Part shown: piece after piece, positions 39,427 to 49,068 of the stretch
Layout of the letters: every line of letters starts with the position of its first letter
Numbering within the stretch: the first letter of the stretch is position 1
Translations under genes and position numbers: made by a program
Assembly (NCBI RefSeq): GCF_010183535.1
Contig: NC_071333.1
Span: forward strand, 11,158,587-11,222,586
Length of the DNA: 64,000 nt
Direction: 5' to 3'
DNA from: Caenorhabditis remanei
Lineage: Eukaryota > Nematoda > Chromadorea > Rhabditida > Rhabditidae
Notes under the pieces: generated by a model
Database searches by the model: none
What the model was told of the DNA's origin: nothing
Seen by the model: the letters and a program-made list of their open reading frames with translations, nothing else

Positions 39427-39485
39427 GAATGTATTTTGACTGCCCTAGTTGAATGCATTTTTTATCAGTCAAAATACTTTCCATA
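39427..39485. repeat. Mini-hairpin sharing termini with the 1.7 kb foldback
   Basis: GAATGTATTTTGACTGCCC faces TCAGTCAAAATAC-TTTCCAT across about 20 bp. The same GAATGTATTTTGACTGC terminus ends both arms of the foldback at 4759-6492. It therefore looks like a collapsed or solo-terminus member of that family. Confidence 0.6.
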
Positions 39486-39738
39486 TTTGTAGGCGGTATT
39501 CCACCAGTATTAGTTTTCACAAGCTTTTTCACATCCGAAACCTATAATAGGTATCTTCATTCCCATTTTGAAATTTGATGTAGCACGAGACACTGGACTA
39601 TTAACGGAGTGTCATCTGAAATTAAATCAACATTTCATAAAAGTACTGTTATATCCGTGAAGATATATAAACCTGGCATAGCACCCTAGTTCACGTGCTC
39701 TACTTATTGAACTTGTTATTTCCTATGGAAATCAGTTT

Positions 39739-39814
39739 GTAAATAAACCTGTTCTGAATAACTCGCTTACGGCTCGATCGCCGTAAGCGAGTTATTCAGA
39801 ACAGGTTTATTTAC
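39739..39814. repeat. Perfect 35-bp-arm hairpin, 6-bp loop
   Basis: Arms 39739-39773 and 39780-39814 are exact reverse complements, with spacer TCGATC. The arms are not low complexity (they contain GTTCTGAATAACTCGCTTAC). The absence of any mismatch suggests a young element, ongoing correction between the arms, or selection. Confidence 0.9.
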
Positions 39815-40121
39815 GTTTGTTACAATTCGGTTTTTTTTTCAAAACAATTTTTCGAAAAGCTCTTTCTTTGTTCAAATCATCATTCAGAAATTTTCTTTTT
39901 ATCCTTTTTGATTTTTTGCATCCAAAGGACGCCCTTTTATCTGCAGGCTGTCGTGAATTTTGCTGCTTTGTCCGCAATGATTATTCATTTGCGTCTAATG
40001 CACAACATTTGCCCTATGGCACTTATTCCTTTTATTTTTTCATGAGACAAAACTTTCTCATTCCTAACAATACATTTTCGATTTCAGACAGTCATTTGAC
40101 AATCATATGGATTTCAGAGTT

Positions 40122-40475
40122 TCCGACATGTCTGGACAGGAAAAATATCAGCATTTTATAGCAAGAATCAATTTTTTGAACCTCATCGAAAAATCAAACC
40201 CAAGTGACGCGTGGAAGCTTTTTTCCAAGTACTACGGAAGAGCAAGTGTCAGAATGGGAAAGTTTGTTGAAAACTGAGAAAGACGGAATTCCCGGCACAG
40301 CAAAGTAATCAGTTACTAGTTACCTTTTTGCTATTTTTTCGCTTTTGTTCTAGCTAAAGTGCATTGAATATATCTGATGTTTTGAACTTTCAGTGACAAT
40401 CAAGAAGCTACTTCCAGTGAACTCACATTGACGAACATTCCACCTGATGTTGTAGAGAAGACTGTTGATGAGTGA
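40122..40475 (+). pseudogene. Probable decayed small gene
   Basis: After ATGGATTTCAG an open frame starts MSGQEKYQHFIARINFLNLI, but its reading stops at TGA near 40278. A different frame over the second half reads STTEEQVSEWESLLKTEKDG and ends at a donor (GCAAA|GTAATC, about 40305). That donor joins in phase to an exon after AACTTTCAG (40394-40475, ending IPPDVVEKTVDE stop). The switch of frame near 40210 has no plausible intron, which suggests a frameshifted remnant. The protein family is unknown. Confidence 0.3.
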
Positions 40476-41318
40476 AAATTGTAGCGAGACATTAAGGAGT
40501 TCAACCGAAAAAAAAAAATAAAAACTGATAAGACGACATGGAATCTCCTAGAATGGATGAAGTTTGGCACACCTTGAGGTGGTTAATTGATATACTATCC
40601 AATCTCAAACATTCAGTCAACTTGATTTCAGAAAGTTCCAAATTAGAAAGCCGAAACTATGACTACCGCAGTGTAATTGAGCACAATCAGAAGGATAAAA
40701 ATTCTGGTCTGCACAAGGGAAAGGTCGGATTGTATTCTCCAAAATCAAATTAAAAATAAAAATACCATTACTCTGTAAAAAGTCTAACACGTTATTTTTC
40801 GACTTTGTTGTCATATAATCTATTTTATGGTACTGTTCCATTGACTTTTTCCCCCATGCGTTATTGTCTATAATTCTTGAGATGAACATTTTTCAATCCC
40901 GTTTTTCTTCATTTATATATGAAGCAAATCAGAATAAATACAAACTTATTTTTGAAAATGTTCGATAAAGGTTTGATTGAAATCGATGAGTCTTGAATGT
41001 CCAAGCAAACGTTTTCCAGGATGAGATTTAGGTCTGTTGTTGAATATAAAGAAATCATATTTTTGGTGCTTCTTTTGTTTAAAAATTTGTCTGCTGAGTT
41101 CGATTTTTGCTCTTTTTAGTGAAACTTCATGGTAAAACTAGGCTACAAGAACTTTCATAAAATAAAAGTTCATCTAACTATTCATTCTAGCATAAAATCA
41201 CTGAAATGATCCAAGATTGCTCTTGTACAACTTGAGAAAAGAGAAAAAGACGAGAGCAGTCTTCCTTCCCCTTCCCTTCTTGTTCTTGCCCCGCCCACCT
41301 CCACACAAAACATAGCGG

Positions 41319-41342
41319 CCGGCGGAACCCGGCAATTGTCCG
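41319..41342 (+). promoter_or_regulatory. PSE-like snRNA promoter element, copy 1
   Basis: CGGCGGAACCCGGCAATTGT, ending about 58 bp before the predicted SmY start. This resembles, from memory, the Caenorhabditis proximal sequence element of Sm-class snRNA genes (core GCGGAACCCGG). The same block precedes the other two copies. Confidence 0.7.
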
Positions 41343-41398
41343 TCCATACACAGATAGTCCTCCCCGCGTCTTCATGTCATGAACGTTATTTCTAAATA

Positions 41399-41470
41399 AT
41401 ACTTCAGGGCCTTAACTAAGACCCGTCGTACAATTTTTGGGCGCCCTTTCCTTCACAGGACTGGGTGAAA
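41399..41470 (+). ncRNA. SmY-like Sm-class small RNA, copy 1
   Basis: About 70 nt with the layout of nematode SmY RNAs: a 5' stem-loop (GGGCCTTAACTAAGACCC, 41407-41424, one mismatch), an Sm-binding site AATTTTTGG (41432-41440), and a 3' terminal stem-loop (CGCCC paired with GGGTG, inner TCCT with AGGA, 41442-41467). SmY RNPs are associated with trans-splicing of spliced-leader RNAs. Exact ends are inferred from the PSE distance and the 3' stem. Alternative: another Sm-class snRNA. Confidence 0.72.
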
Positions 41471-42358
41471 ATAAGCGAAGAAGGTTTCTCGATAGAGAGT
41501 ATAATAGTTGGTAGAGATTAATAAAAATACAAAAGAAAATCAAACAGTTATATGGAAAGACACATGAACAAAAGGCGAGCAGTACAAAACAGAAAAAAGT
41601 TATGATTTTGGAAAGGAAAGAAATATAAGTTGCTTGAAATTTGATTAATACAAATTACGCAGGTTATACATGCAAATGGATTCAGAAATTTGTGAATTAA
41701 TACGGTAAAGTCTCTAGACAGAGAAAAGGGTACGTGTTCAGAAAATAAATGGACGGTCTTTGTTTGGGTAATATAGAATGTGACAAAGCAAGTGCAGGGT
41801 ATTAAAAACCAAATGTAATTGGCTTGATGAATAGTGAATGCAAATTTAGCGGCTGTGTGTTAATTTTCTGTCATAAAACGGCTTGTATGCCAGTTGATGT
41901 GTTCGAAACATGGATTCAGGTGTGATGTTTCTCTCAAAAATAACAAAAATAAAATGGAGTCATTTTTCATTGTGTTCTCCCAATTATCAAAGCTAACAAT
42001 CCATTGCTTTTGTAATGTTTTGCATAATATCAGAAACATTTGCATTCCTTCGGGACTCAATCAATAAAAACCATATTTATGTGCAAAATCAACCTACTTA
42101 CTATTCTAAAAATGCTGTAAAGTGTTTTTTCCTACAATATAAAATGGTTTTCCAATGTCCATCATGTTTTTATTCTTTTTATCTCTCATGCCGTCGCAAC
42201 TGTTCACATTTTTGTTTCTTTTTCTTCACTTTCCTTCACCCATGTTTTGCAGCACAATTACAAAGGTGTTCACCTCTTATTTCGCCTTTTCTTAAAACCT
42301 GAGTTTATTCTTCGTAAACCCACCCGGATTACTGTTTGTCATTTGTTTTCTTACAGTG

Positions 42359-42649
42359 ATGTCATCCGTCCCAGCTATGAGAAAAGAGCAGCAGTTAGCC
42401 GAGTTCTTGCTCAACATGCCACTATGTATCTTCTGCAATAGTTTCCACAAATCCGAAAACTGTGACAAAGTGGTGGATACTGTGAAGAGAATCGAAATTC
42501 TGTTTAAAAAGGAACTATGTCTAGTTTGCATCAGTCATCACAGGTCATTTGTCTGCCCAAGAACTTCGACAATCTGCTCAATGTGCAACAAAATGAACCA
42601 CCATGTTGCTATTTGTTATCTGAAAGACTCGAAAGTGGAGAAGAAGTGA
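42359..42649 (+). CDS. Stand-alone zinc-knuckle protein of retroelement type
   Basis: A 96-aa single-exon frame beginning two bases after an acceptor (TTTCTTACAG), so it is probably trans-spliced. It contains three Cys/His clusters in series: CIFCNSFHKSENC, CLVCISHHRSFVC and CSMCNKMNHHVAIC, each close to C-x2-C-x3/4-H-x4-C. This array is typical of the gag/pol-linker region of BEL/Pao elements, and the gag in this window at 58207-60780 has comparable knuckles. No protease or reverse transcriptase remains nearby, so it may be a domesticated or solo fragment. A nucleic-acid-binding role is inferred. Confidence 0.6.
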   Translation: MSSVPAMRKEQQLAEFLLNMPLCIFCNSFHKSENCDKVVDTVKRIEILFKKELCLVCISHHRSFVCPRTSTICSMCNKMNHHVAICYLKDSKVEKK

Positions 42650-43443
42650 ATCAGGATCATTCATAATTATCTAGTGTTGACATTTGATGATAAACCTATT
42701 TGTATTTATTTATTACACTGGAAGTTCAGAGCATTAAACCGCCATCAAGATTTCTTATTGCTCTCTCGCGTGCGATATACATGAAATCCTGACTGCATAG
42801 CCAAAAATCACCTGTCTCTCTAAAATCAAAACAAAAGAAACCATTTAGGAATTTAGCATATGATTGAATCTTAGAGGATTTGAATTTGGAAAAAGTGTTA
42901 CTTCATTTTCTTCAAAGATTTTTTTCAAGTTCAATACAGAATAAATAGTGAAATGTAAAAAAAACTGATCTGTCGCTCAACGTGAAATTGTTACATTTTC
43001 CTTGGGAAACCTATTTCGAAAAATCTTTGACTACAGAAGCGTAACAAGCTCGCAACGGGGCATTATTGATCTGTTTTTGTATGAAAATCTCTTGAAAATA
43101 TGTTATTCTCGGCTGCAACATTTATTGAAAATATTCGTACGTTATAAAAGACGTTAATTTTGAAAAATGGCGTTACAAATTAATCGTGTTCAAATTTCAT
43201 ATGTAAATTCATGAATAATCTCTGAATGGCGCTCAACTCAGCTCGTTTACAAGCTTTCATCATGAACTTAATATCAAACCTAATCATTTTTGACGTTTTA
43301 TTACATTTCGTTGAAAAAACGTTGAAAAAATTATTTATCTCCAAATTTGCCAACTTCTTCTAAAACTACCATCCCGTTTTTTCTTCGATAATCGGAAGGG
43401 AGAGGAGAGTGGGCGGAGTCACACTGCGTGCATTACATAGCGG
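42650..43443. other. Intergenic, no gene seen
   Basis: AT-rich sequence between the zinc-knuckle gene and SmY-like copy 2. No supported feature. Confidence 0.4.
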
Positions 43444-43466
43444 CCTGCGGAACCCGGCAAGTGTCC
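43444..43466 (+). promoter_or_regulatory. PSE-like element, copy 2
   Basis: CTGCGGAACCCGGCAAGTGT, with the core identical to copies 1 and 3 and diverged flanks, about 57 bp before the RNA start. Conservation of only this block and the RNA between copies supports a promoter role. Confidence 0.7.
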
Positions 43467-43521
43467 GGACAGACGGTGAATGACCTCCTTGCATTTGAAT
43501 GCCAAGAACATTAAATCTATA

Positions 43522-43594
43522 ACACTTCAGGGCCTTAATAAAGACCCGTCGTACAATTTTTTGGACGCCCTTTCCTTCACAGGACTGGGTGAAA
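43522..43594 (+). ncRNA. SmY-like Sm-class small RNA, copy 2
   Basis: Same architecture as copy 1. Changes fall in the first hairpin loop (AACT to AATA) and the Sm site (six T instead of five, followed by GGA), while both stems are unchanged. This pattern of loop-only change supports a functional folded RNA. Confidence 0.72.
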
Positions 43595-45610
43595 ATACAA
43601 TGAATACTGTTTCAGCCAGGGACTGACTGAGATTGAGCTGAACCTAACAAAAATAATGGCTACACGGAATATTGAATGAGTTCCCTGCAATTCTTTGTCA
43701 TACACAGAGTCTGGATATTCGAAAATGTCTTGATGTTGACAGTTGCAGAGTGTTTTATTTACATGACGAATTCTTGAACCCTGGCATATTGAAAGTGGAG
43801 TTTCAAAAATTTTCCGGTGAATTCGAACAATAACTATACGATGTTTTTATTCCAAACATTAAACATTTTAGCTTAAACTATCAGTTTTTAATTTCCTATC
43901 ATCGAGGCTCTTTCCTTGTTGAAAACCGCAACGCGCACGCTTTGAGCAGGGCCTTTAGCATGTGTAGAATGTGCGCTCCATCGTACTGCAGCGGTTTGGA
44001 ATAGTTTTCGGCATATTCATCGTTTTAGGGAGCTTTTCCTCGGCCGTTTCAGCTTTTTCTCCCGATTTCAATTTTAGATTTTTGTAATAATTTTTGAATG
44101 TCTTCTAAAAATAATTGTTCGATATTTCCCATAATTCCGGAATGTGCAATTGGCATGTAAAATCGATAACCGCATACTGGCAAACATGTCCCGTAATGGC
44201 ATGTTCCTCGGAGAAGTAATAGACTCACAAGCTGAGAGCGGACCGAAAAATGGAATATGGCCTCACTGTGACAATAATATTCTGTCAAAATTAATGGAGG
44301 TTGTCGGAATATGCAATTGAGGAACATCATTGCCAGCCGAGGAGGGGAAATCCGCAGGGAAGAAGATGGAATGGACTGTTGAAGAAAAAGGAATATTATA
44401 CGAGCAGAAAGTTGGTCACACAAAGCCCACGTGAGTTTTCCTTCAATTGGTGTCCTCATTCCACAGCATCAAAAAACGTGGAAGTAAAAGATAAAGTATG
44501 AACAGATGAAGTTATCCAGATTGTTTGATGATGGCAACTTCGAGAAAGAGGGAGTAACAAATTACTCGTAGTTAATGAGCCTTACCAATCGCTAATTTTA
44601 CTCACAAGGATGTCAACTACAAAAAAAGATTATGCATGTATCGGATGATCACAACGAACTGACGCTTTCATCATGAAACAAACACAGCCGAAATCAGTTT
44701 CCACATGATTAACAGCAAAGTTGTGACAAATCTTCTGAATAAGTCTATCTTCCAAGTTTCTGAGATATCGAGAAAAAGTGAGTTGCTGGTTGAAGCAGCT
44801 ATTTTGCTGTCCCCGACTTCGTTGTCATTCCCAAATCTGCATAGCTCAATGGTTGTGGATACGTCGATACGTTGAAGCTAATCACTCGTTTGAAGTCGTA
44901 AAAACGTTGAGTTCTACAATCCACTTTAGCTTTAATATGAGTTTCAATTTTCATACTTTTTAAGTGTTGGAAAATGGTCGGCTTGTCGTTTTTGTATTAG
45001 TCTATTGAGTTGTTGAATCCCAAATGATACTCATGTTTTCGTTATTCTGATGACTTCATTATTTTTATTAACTCGTGTTTTCCTGAAGACTAGTAGATTT
45101 CAAACGAAATATTCTAGTTATTTAACTTTATTATAAATTAGAAAATGACTTTTAAACCAGTTTTTTTTACTTCTTTTCCTATAGAACTTTGAATTCAGGT
45201 CTCTTGTATTTTTCCTCATCTTCTTGTTCTTCGTGCGTAACCACATATATCCCAATTATTCTGAACTCTTTTTGATTGTATTTGATTTGATTCTTCTCTT
45301 CACGATTTTTAATCGTATCTCGAATAAATAAATTCAATGATTCTAAGCAAAAACATGGATTTTTTGATTTGCAATCCCGAATGATATGGAAGAGTGTCGT
45401 TGGAAGGATTAGCATACCTGCTTTCTTTTTAGGTCGGAATTTCTGAAACATCCCGCGTGCTCCATTTTCTCAACTCTTCGACTCGTTTTTTTCATTAATT
45501 TTTTTTTTATAAATTCGGAAAGTATTTGAGATTCTTATAGACTCTTCAAATTATTCTTGCTTCATACACTGCAACATTATAAACATTTCTCGATTTTTTT
45601 CAGCTGCGAA
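43595..45610. other. Non-coding or decayed region
   Basis: Contains fragmentary open frames on both strands (44049-44459 minus; 44301-44501 plus; 45179-45451 minus). None has a recognisable domain or a splice chain. Plus-strand pieces near 44510-44570 (LFDDGNFEKEG) vaguely resemble the start of the BTB domain of the next gene, so a dead paralogue is possible but unproven. Confidence 0.3.
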
Positions 45611-48605
45611 ATGGAAGAGAGAGTACCTCTCATATATCCTGGAGATTGCAGCGGTAATATGTTAGTGGATTGAGTAGTTACGGTAGCACAACAAATGCCG
45701 AAAATGGGAAGACTACACATTTTTCTAGAAGCATTGGGCTTTTGCAATGCATATTTTAACTATAATATATGAACAAACACACGTTTTAAAGTGATAGCCA
45801 TCGTTTCTAAAAACAGACTGAGGTCAATAAAAAGGAAGAAAAGATATTTTTGTTATGTATTTTTTTAAATACACTCAGAATTTTGGGGTCACAAGAAAAT
45901 TTTGCTGGAGATAGATCACAAAATTAGTATAAAACAAGTTAAAGCATCTCAAAAAGTTCAGAAATGTTCTTTTGCGGTGCTTGTTTATTCTTAGCATGAA
46001 AATTTCCGTAGGAGATCATAAAGAGAAACTAGTGAGAGAAAAGAGACATAATTTTTACAATGAAAATGGAATGCGAGAGTGCATTTTTGTTTACTTCGAG
46101 AGTTTTCACACTTTCATCCAAGAGGATTTTCATTTTTCCCATGATTTTAAGTTAATTAATATTGAAAAAATACACAGTTGAGAAATAAATTCCTTTTACC
46201 TTGAAAATAAAATTTCCAGTTTTTTCTCCCGATAGGAAGACACTGCTATTCAGAAAAAAACACGCTAAACATACGCACGTTTAAGTTCCAGAGTTTTGAA
46301 CACCTAACGTACTATTGTACCTGAAAACTAAATATATCGTGCCATATATCGTGCATAGAATCTTGTTACATGTGTACATAATAATTGGTCCATAGGATCC
46401 ACATTGACCAAGTCTTACCGAAAAAAAAGTATTAATTTTTCAGCCCGCCACCTATTGCAAAGTTGGCATGCTCCCTGGAAAAAACGAGAGCATCTTACCA
46501 GCTGGACTGGTACCTCAACAATTTTTCCGACCACATGGATTCTGAAGAACCGAAACAGTTTTGCACGTGAGAATATTTCCTAGACAAGTCAACACACTTT
46601 CCTGACATTTCAGAAGTTTTGGAAATGGAAAATACAAGTTTTCTTTCGGATTGGTACCAGCAAACGAAATGGAGGAAGACGACGGTGATGTTTTTATGCG
46701 TCTTACCATTGACAGTGAGTAATTATTAGGATCAATTTCAAATTATAAATCTCTGTTGGACCACAAAACTCAATTCAAAGTATGTTATCTCGCAAACATT
46801 AAAACTTGTGATGGTGGGTTGTTTGCAATTAATTTGCACAAATTATGAAAAAAAAACAATATTGCAAAACAATAATAATTGAACAGAAGCTTTTGATACA
46901 CAATATATCTTGCCTATCTATTTTCAGAATGTCCGGTATCAGACAAACCTGTAACTATTGCTGTTTACCTCAGAACAGCGTCAGGTGAAAGAAAGGTAGC
47001 TGAACGTGTTCATGTTATGGACGACGAAGATGTAATTGGATTTAAGTTGTTCGATTTGGAAAAGTTTGTGGTAGATAAAGTACTTATCTGCTCACCCGTC
47101 ACACAGTTTTTTCCAGAAGTCTCCTTCGAGCTTCACTACAGATGATATGCTTCACGTAATCTGCCGAATTACCATTGAGGGAAAGCAACTCAATTGCTGC
47201 AGTAACGTATGGAGACCTCCAGCATATAACAAACCATTAACTCCTGAATCCGTGGCTGAAGGTCTAGCTTCAGGCTCTTTTGTAGGCCCAATATTTGGTG
47301 CACCGTACCCTGGTGGCTTATTTGAGGCTGCTGCTGCAGGATCGGCTGCTCGTTCATCTTCTACTGCTGGATCATCTTCCGCTTCTGAGGAAACTTCAGA
47401 TGGAGAAAATTCTTCTCCAAGAGCAAAACGTGCAAAATGTGCAAAACGGAATACGCAACCAACTCCAAGAGGTATGTTCTATAAAACACTCGGCATTCTA
47501 TTTGAAGAAATGTTACATTTGGTGTTTGCCGGTTCACGGTGTCACGGGTTTTGGCTGTTAAATCCAAAATTTCTTTTATTTTCTTATTTTCTTTGTGAAA
47601 TCTTGGTACGCAGCATAATCGGTCATTTTTTGAGTTGGTTTATACCAGTTTTCACGCATTTTTACTCCTCTTTTTGATCACCGCAAGTATTTTCACTAAA
47701 AAAATGATTCAGAAGACTATTTCGAATTTTCCGCAAAAATGTAGATATCGGGCAGAATGCGGTTAGTTGCATTACTCACTCCCACAGTATTTGCCAGTTG
47801 AATTCCAAACCTTCGATTTCCAAAAACTTGAAGAAAATAACTAAACGCATTTTTGAAAAAATCCTAATCAATACAATTTCAGACGGGTTCGAGGAGTTAT
47901 TCAATTCTGGAGACTTTTCGGATTTCACAATAATTGCATCGGACGGAACAGAATTCAAAACTCATATGTACATCCTTTCCACTTTTTCCGAGTACTTCCA
48001 AAATGTTTTACACGACAAAAACAGCAAGCCATTCATCGAGAAACGAATAAAATTCAGTACTATTTCCGCTGAAGTACTAGAATTCATTCTACGACACATT
48101 TATAAAGAACCAGCTTTGCGACCTCCTATTTTGGAAGATCAATTAACGCCTGAATTGTATTCAGCAGTGCAACTGTAAGTGTTCAAACTTGCCTTCGATA
48201 TTATCAATGCTAATTTCAGATTGAAAGTTGAAGTAGTTGTTCAAAGCATTGCCGCTGGTCTTCATTCGAATGTGCACGTTTATAATGTTATAAACCGTTT
48301 GTTTGCTGCAACGGATTATGGCATTTGGTGGACTAAAGATTGTCTGCTTTCCTATTTAATCGAGAATCGCTTCAGATCATTCGAAGAAAATGTTAGTGGA
48401 ATTTATAGGTTTTCTGTTTGATTCGAGCTGTAGTTTTTTCTTCCCCAATTCAATTTATTTTCAGGAATATATCGCTTTGCATAAGAAGAACCGTTACTTC
48501 GCAAATGAACTGTTTGATAAATGCTTCATGGTTTCTATTCCAAAGGAAGTTGCGGATGAACTAGCAAGGTTAGAAGCGGAAAGAACCAAAGCAATATTCG
48601 GTTAA
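45611..48605 (+). CDS. MATH-like/BTB-domain protein
   Basis: Probable substrate adaptor for CUL3 ubiquitin ligase. Exons: 45611-45660, 46444-46566, 46614-46714, 46928-47079, 47117-47471, 47883-48174, 48220-48391, 48465-48605; 461 aa, phases all agree. The N-terminal part (about residues 25-160) looks like a diverged MATH fold (SYQLDWYLNNFSDHMD, FGNGKYKFSFGLVPA). A Gly/Ala/Ser-rich linker follows, ending in a basic, NLS-like PRAKRAKCAKR (about residues 245-255). The BTB domain begins FEELFNSGDFSDFTIIASDG and includes HMYILSTFSEYFQNVLHD and LEFILRHIYKEP. A BACK-like helical tail (VVQSIAAGLHSNVHVYNVIN) ends the protein. The symbol is unknown. Intron 5 (47472-47882) contains a diverged copy of a repeat also seen at 52814-53133. 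Confidence 0.85.
47560..47720 (+). repeat. Diverged copy of the 52.8 kb repeat in a BTB intron
   Basis: GGTACGCAGCATAATCGGTCATTTTTTGAG and following sequence match, with substitutions, GATACGCAGCTTAATCGTCC and onward at about 52919. The ends are not clear here. Confidence 0.5.
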
Positions 48606-48916
48606 AACATGACGTTCCCCAACAAATCGTGATCTCTATTTTTTCTCTCTCTCTCTGGTTAATGTTTCTTTTGCTCTAGTTTTAAATTGTAGAATATTTG
48701 ACTGCAACTATTTTTCTTTCATTAAAAAAATAATAAAATCATCAATAAATAACTCAATGTCTTTTGTTTTGGTTTAATCTGAAAAACTGAACTTTTCAGA
48801 AAAAAAAACTGGTTTACTGGTATTGAAGAATTTTCAATTTAAGAAAGAAGAAAAAGAGCAGTCTTCTCCTACTCTTCTTAATCTCGCCCCGCCCACCTCC
48901 ACACAAAACATAGCGG
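48606..48916. other. 3' flank of the BTB gene and SmY copy 3 upstream
   Basis: AATAAAA-type signals near 48730 mark the likely BTB gene 3' end. A CT-rich block (48860-48900) matching the one before SmY copy 1 follows. Confidence 0.4.
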
Positions 48917-48940
48917 CCGGCGGAACCCGGCAATTGTCCG
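48917..48940 (+). promoter_or_regulatory. PSE-like element, copy 3
   Basis: Identical to copy 1 (CGGCGGAACCCGGCAATTGT), with the same spacing to the RNA. Confidence 0.7.
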
Positions 48941-48996
48941 TCCATACACAGATAGTCCTCCCCGCGTTTTCATGACATGAACGTTATTTCTAAATA

Positions 48997-49068
48997 ATAC
49001 TTCAGGGCCTTAACTAAGACCCGTCGTACAATTTTTGGGCGCCCTTTCCTTCACAGGACTGGGTGAAA
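48997..49068 (+). ncRNA. SmY-like Sm-class small RNA, copy 3
   Basis: The RNA region is identical to copy 1, with Sm site AATTTTTGG at 49030-49038 and the same two stems. Identity extends upstream through the PSE to about 48885 with two visible substitutions, so copies 1 and 3 share a recent duplication or conversion. Confidence 0.72.

Larger units (their letters stand above)
38423..41398. other. Mostly non-coding region with hairpin elements
   Basis: Holds two hairpin repeats (39427-39485, 39739-39814) and a decayed gene remnant (40122-40475), listed separately. The open frame at 38467-38865 is purine-rich with no splice support. Confidence 0.4.

Noticed and set aside
44820..44900. tRNA-like stretch with an A-box-like TAGCTCAATGG
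   Set aside because: No B box (GGTTCGA type) at the right spacing and no cloverleaf could be drawn.
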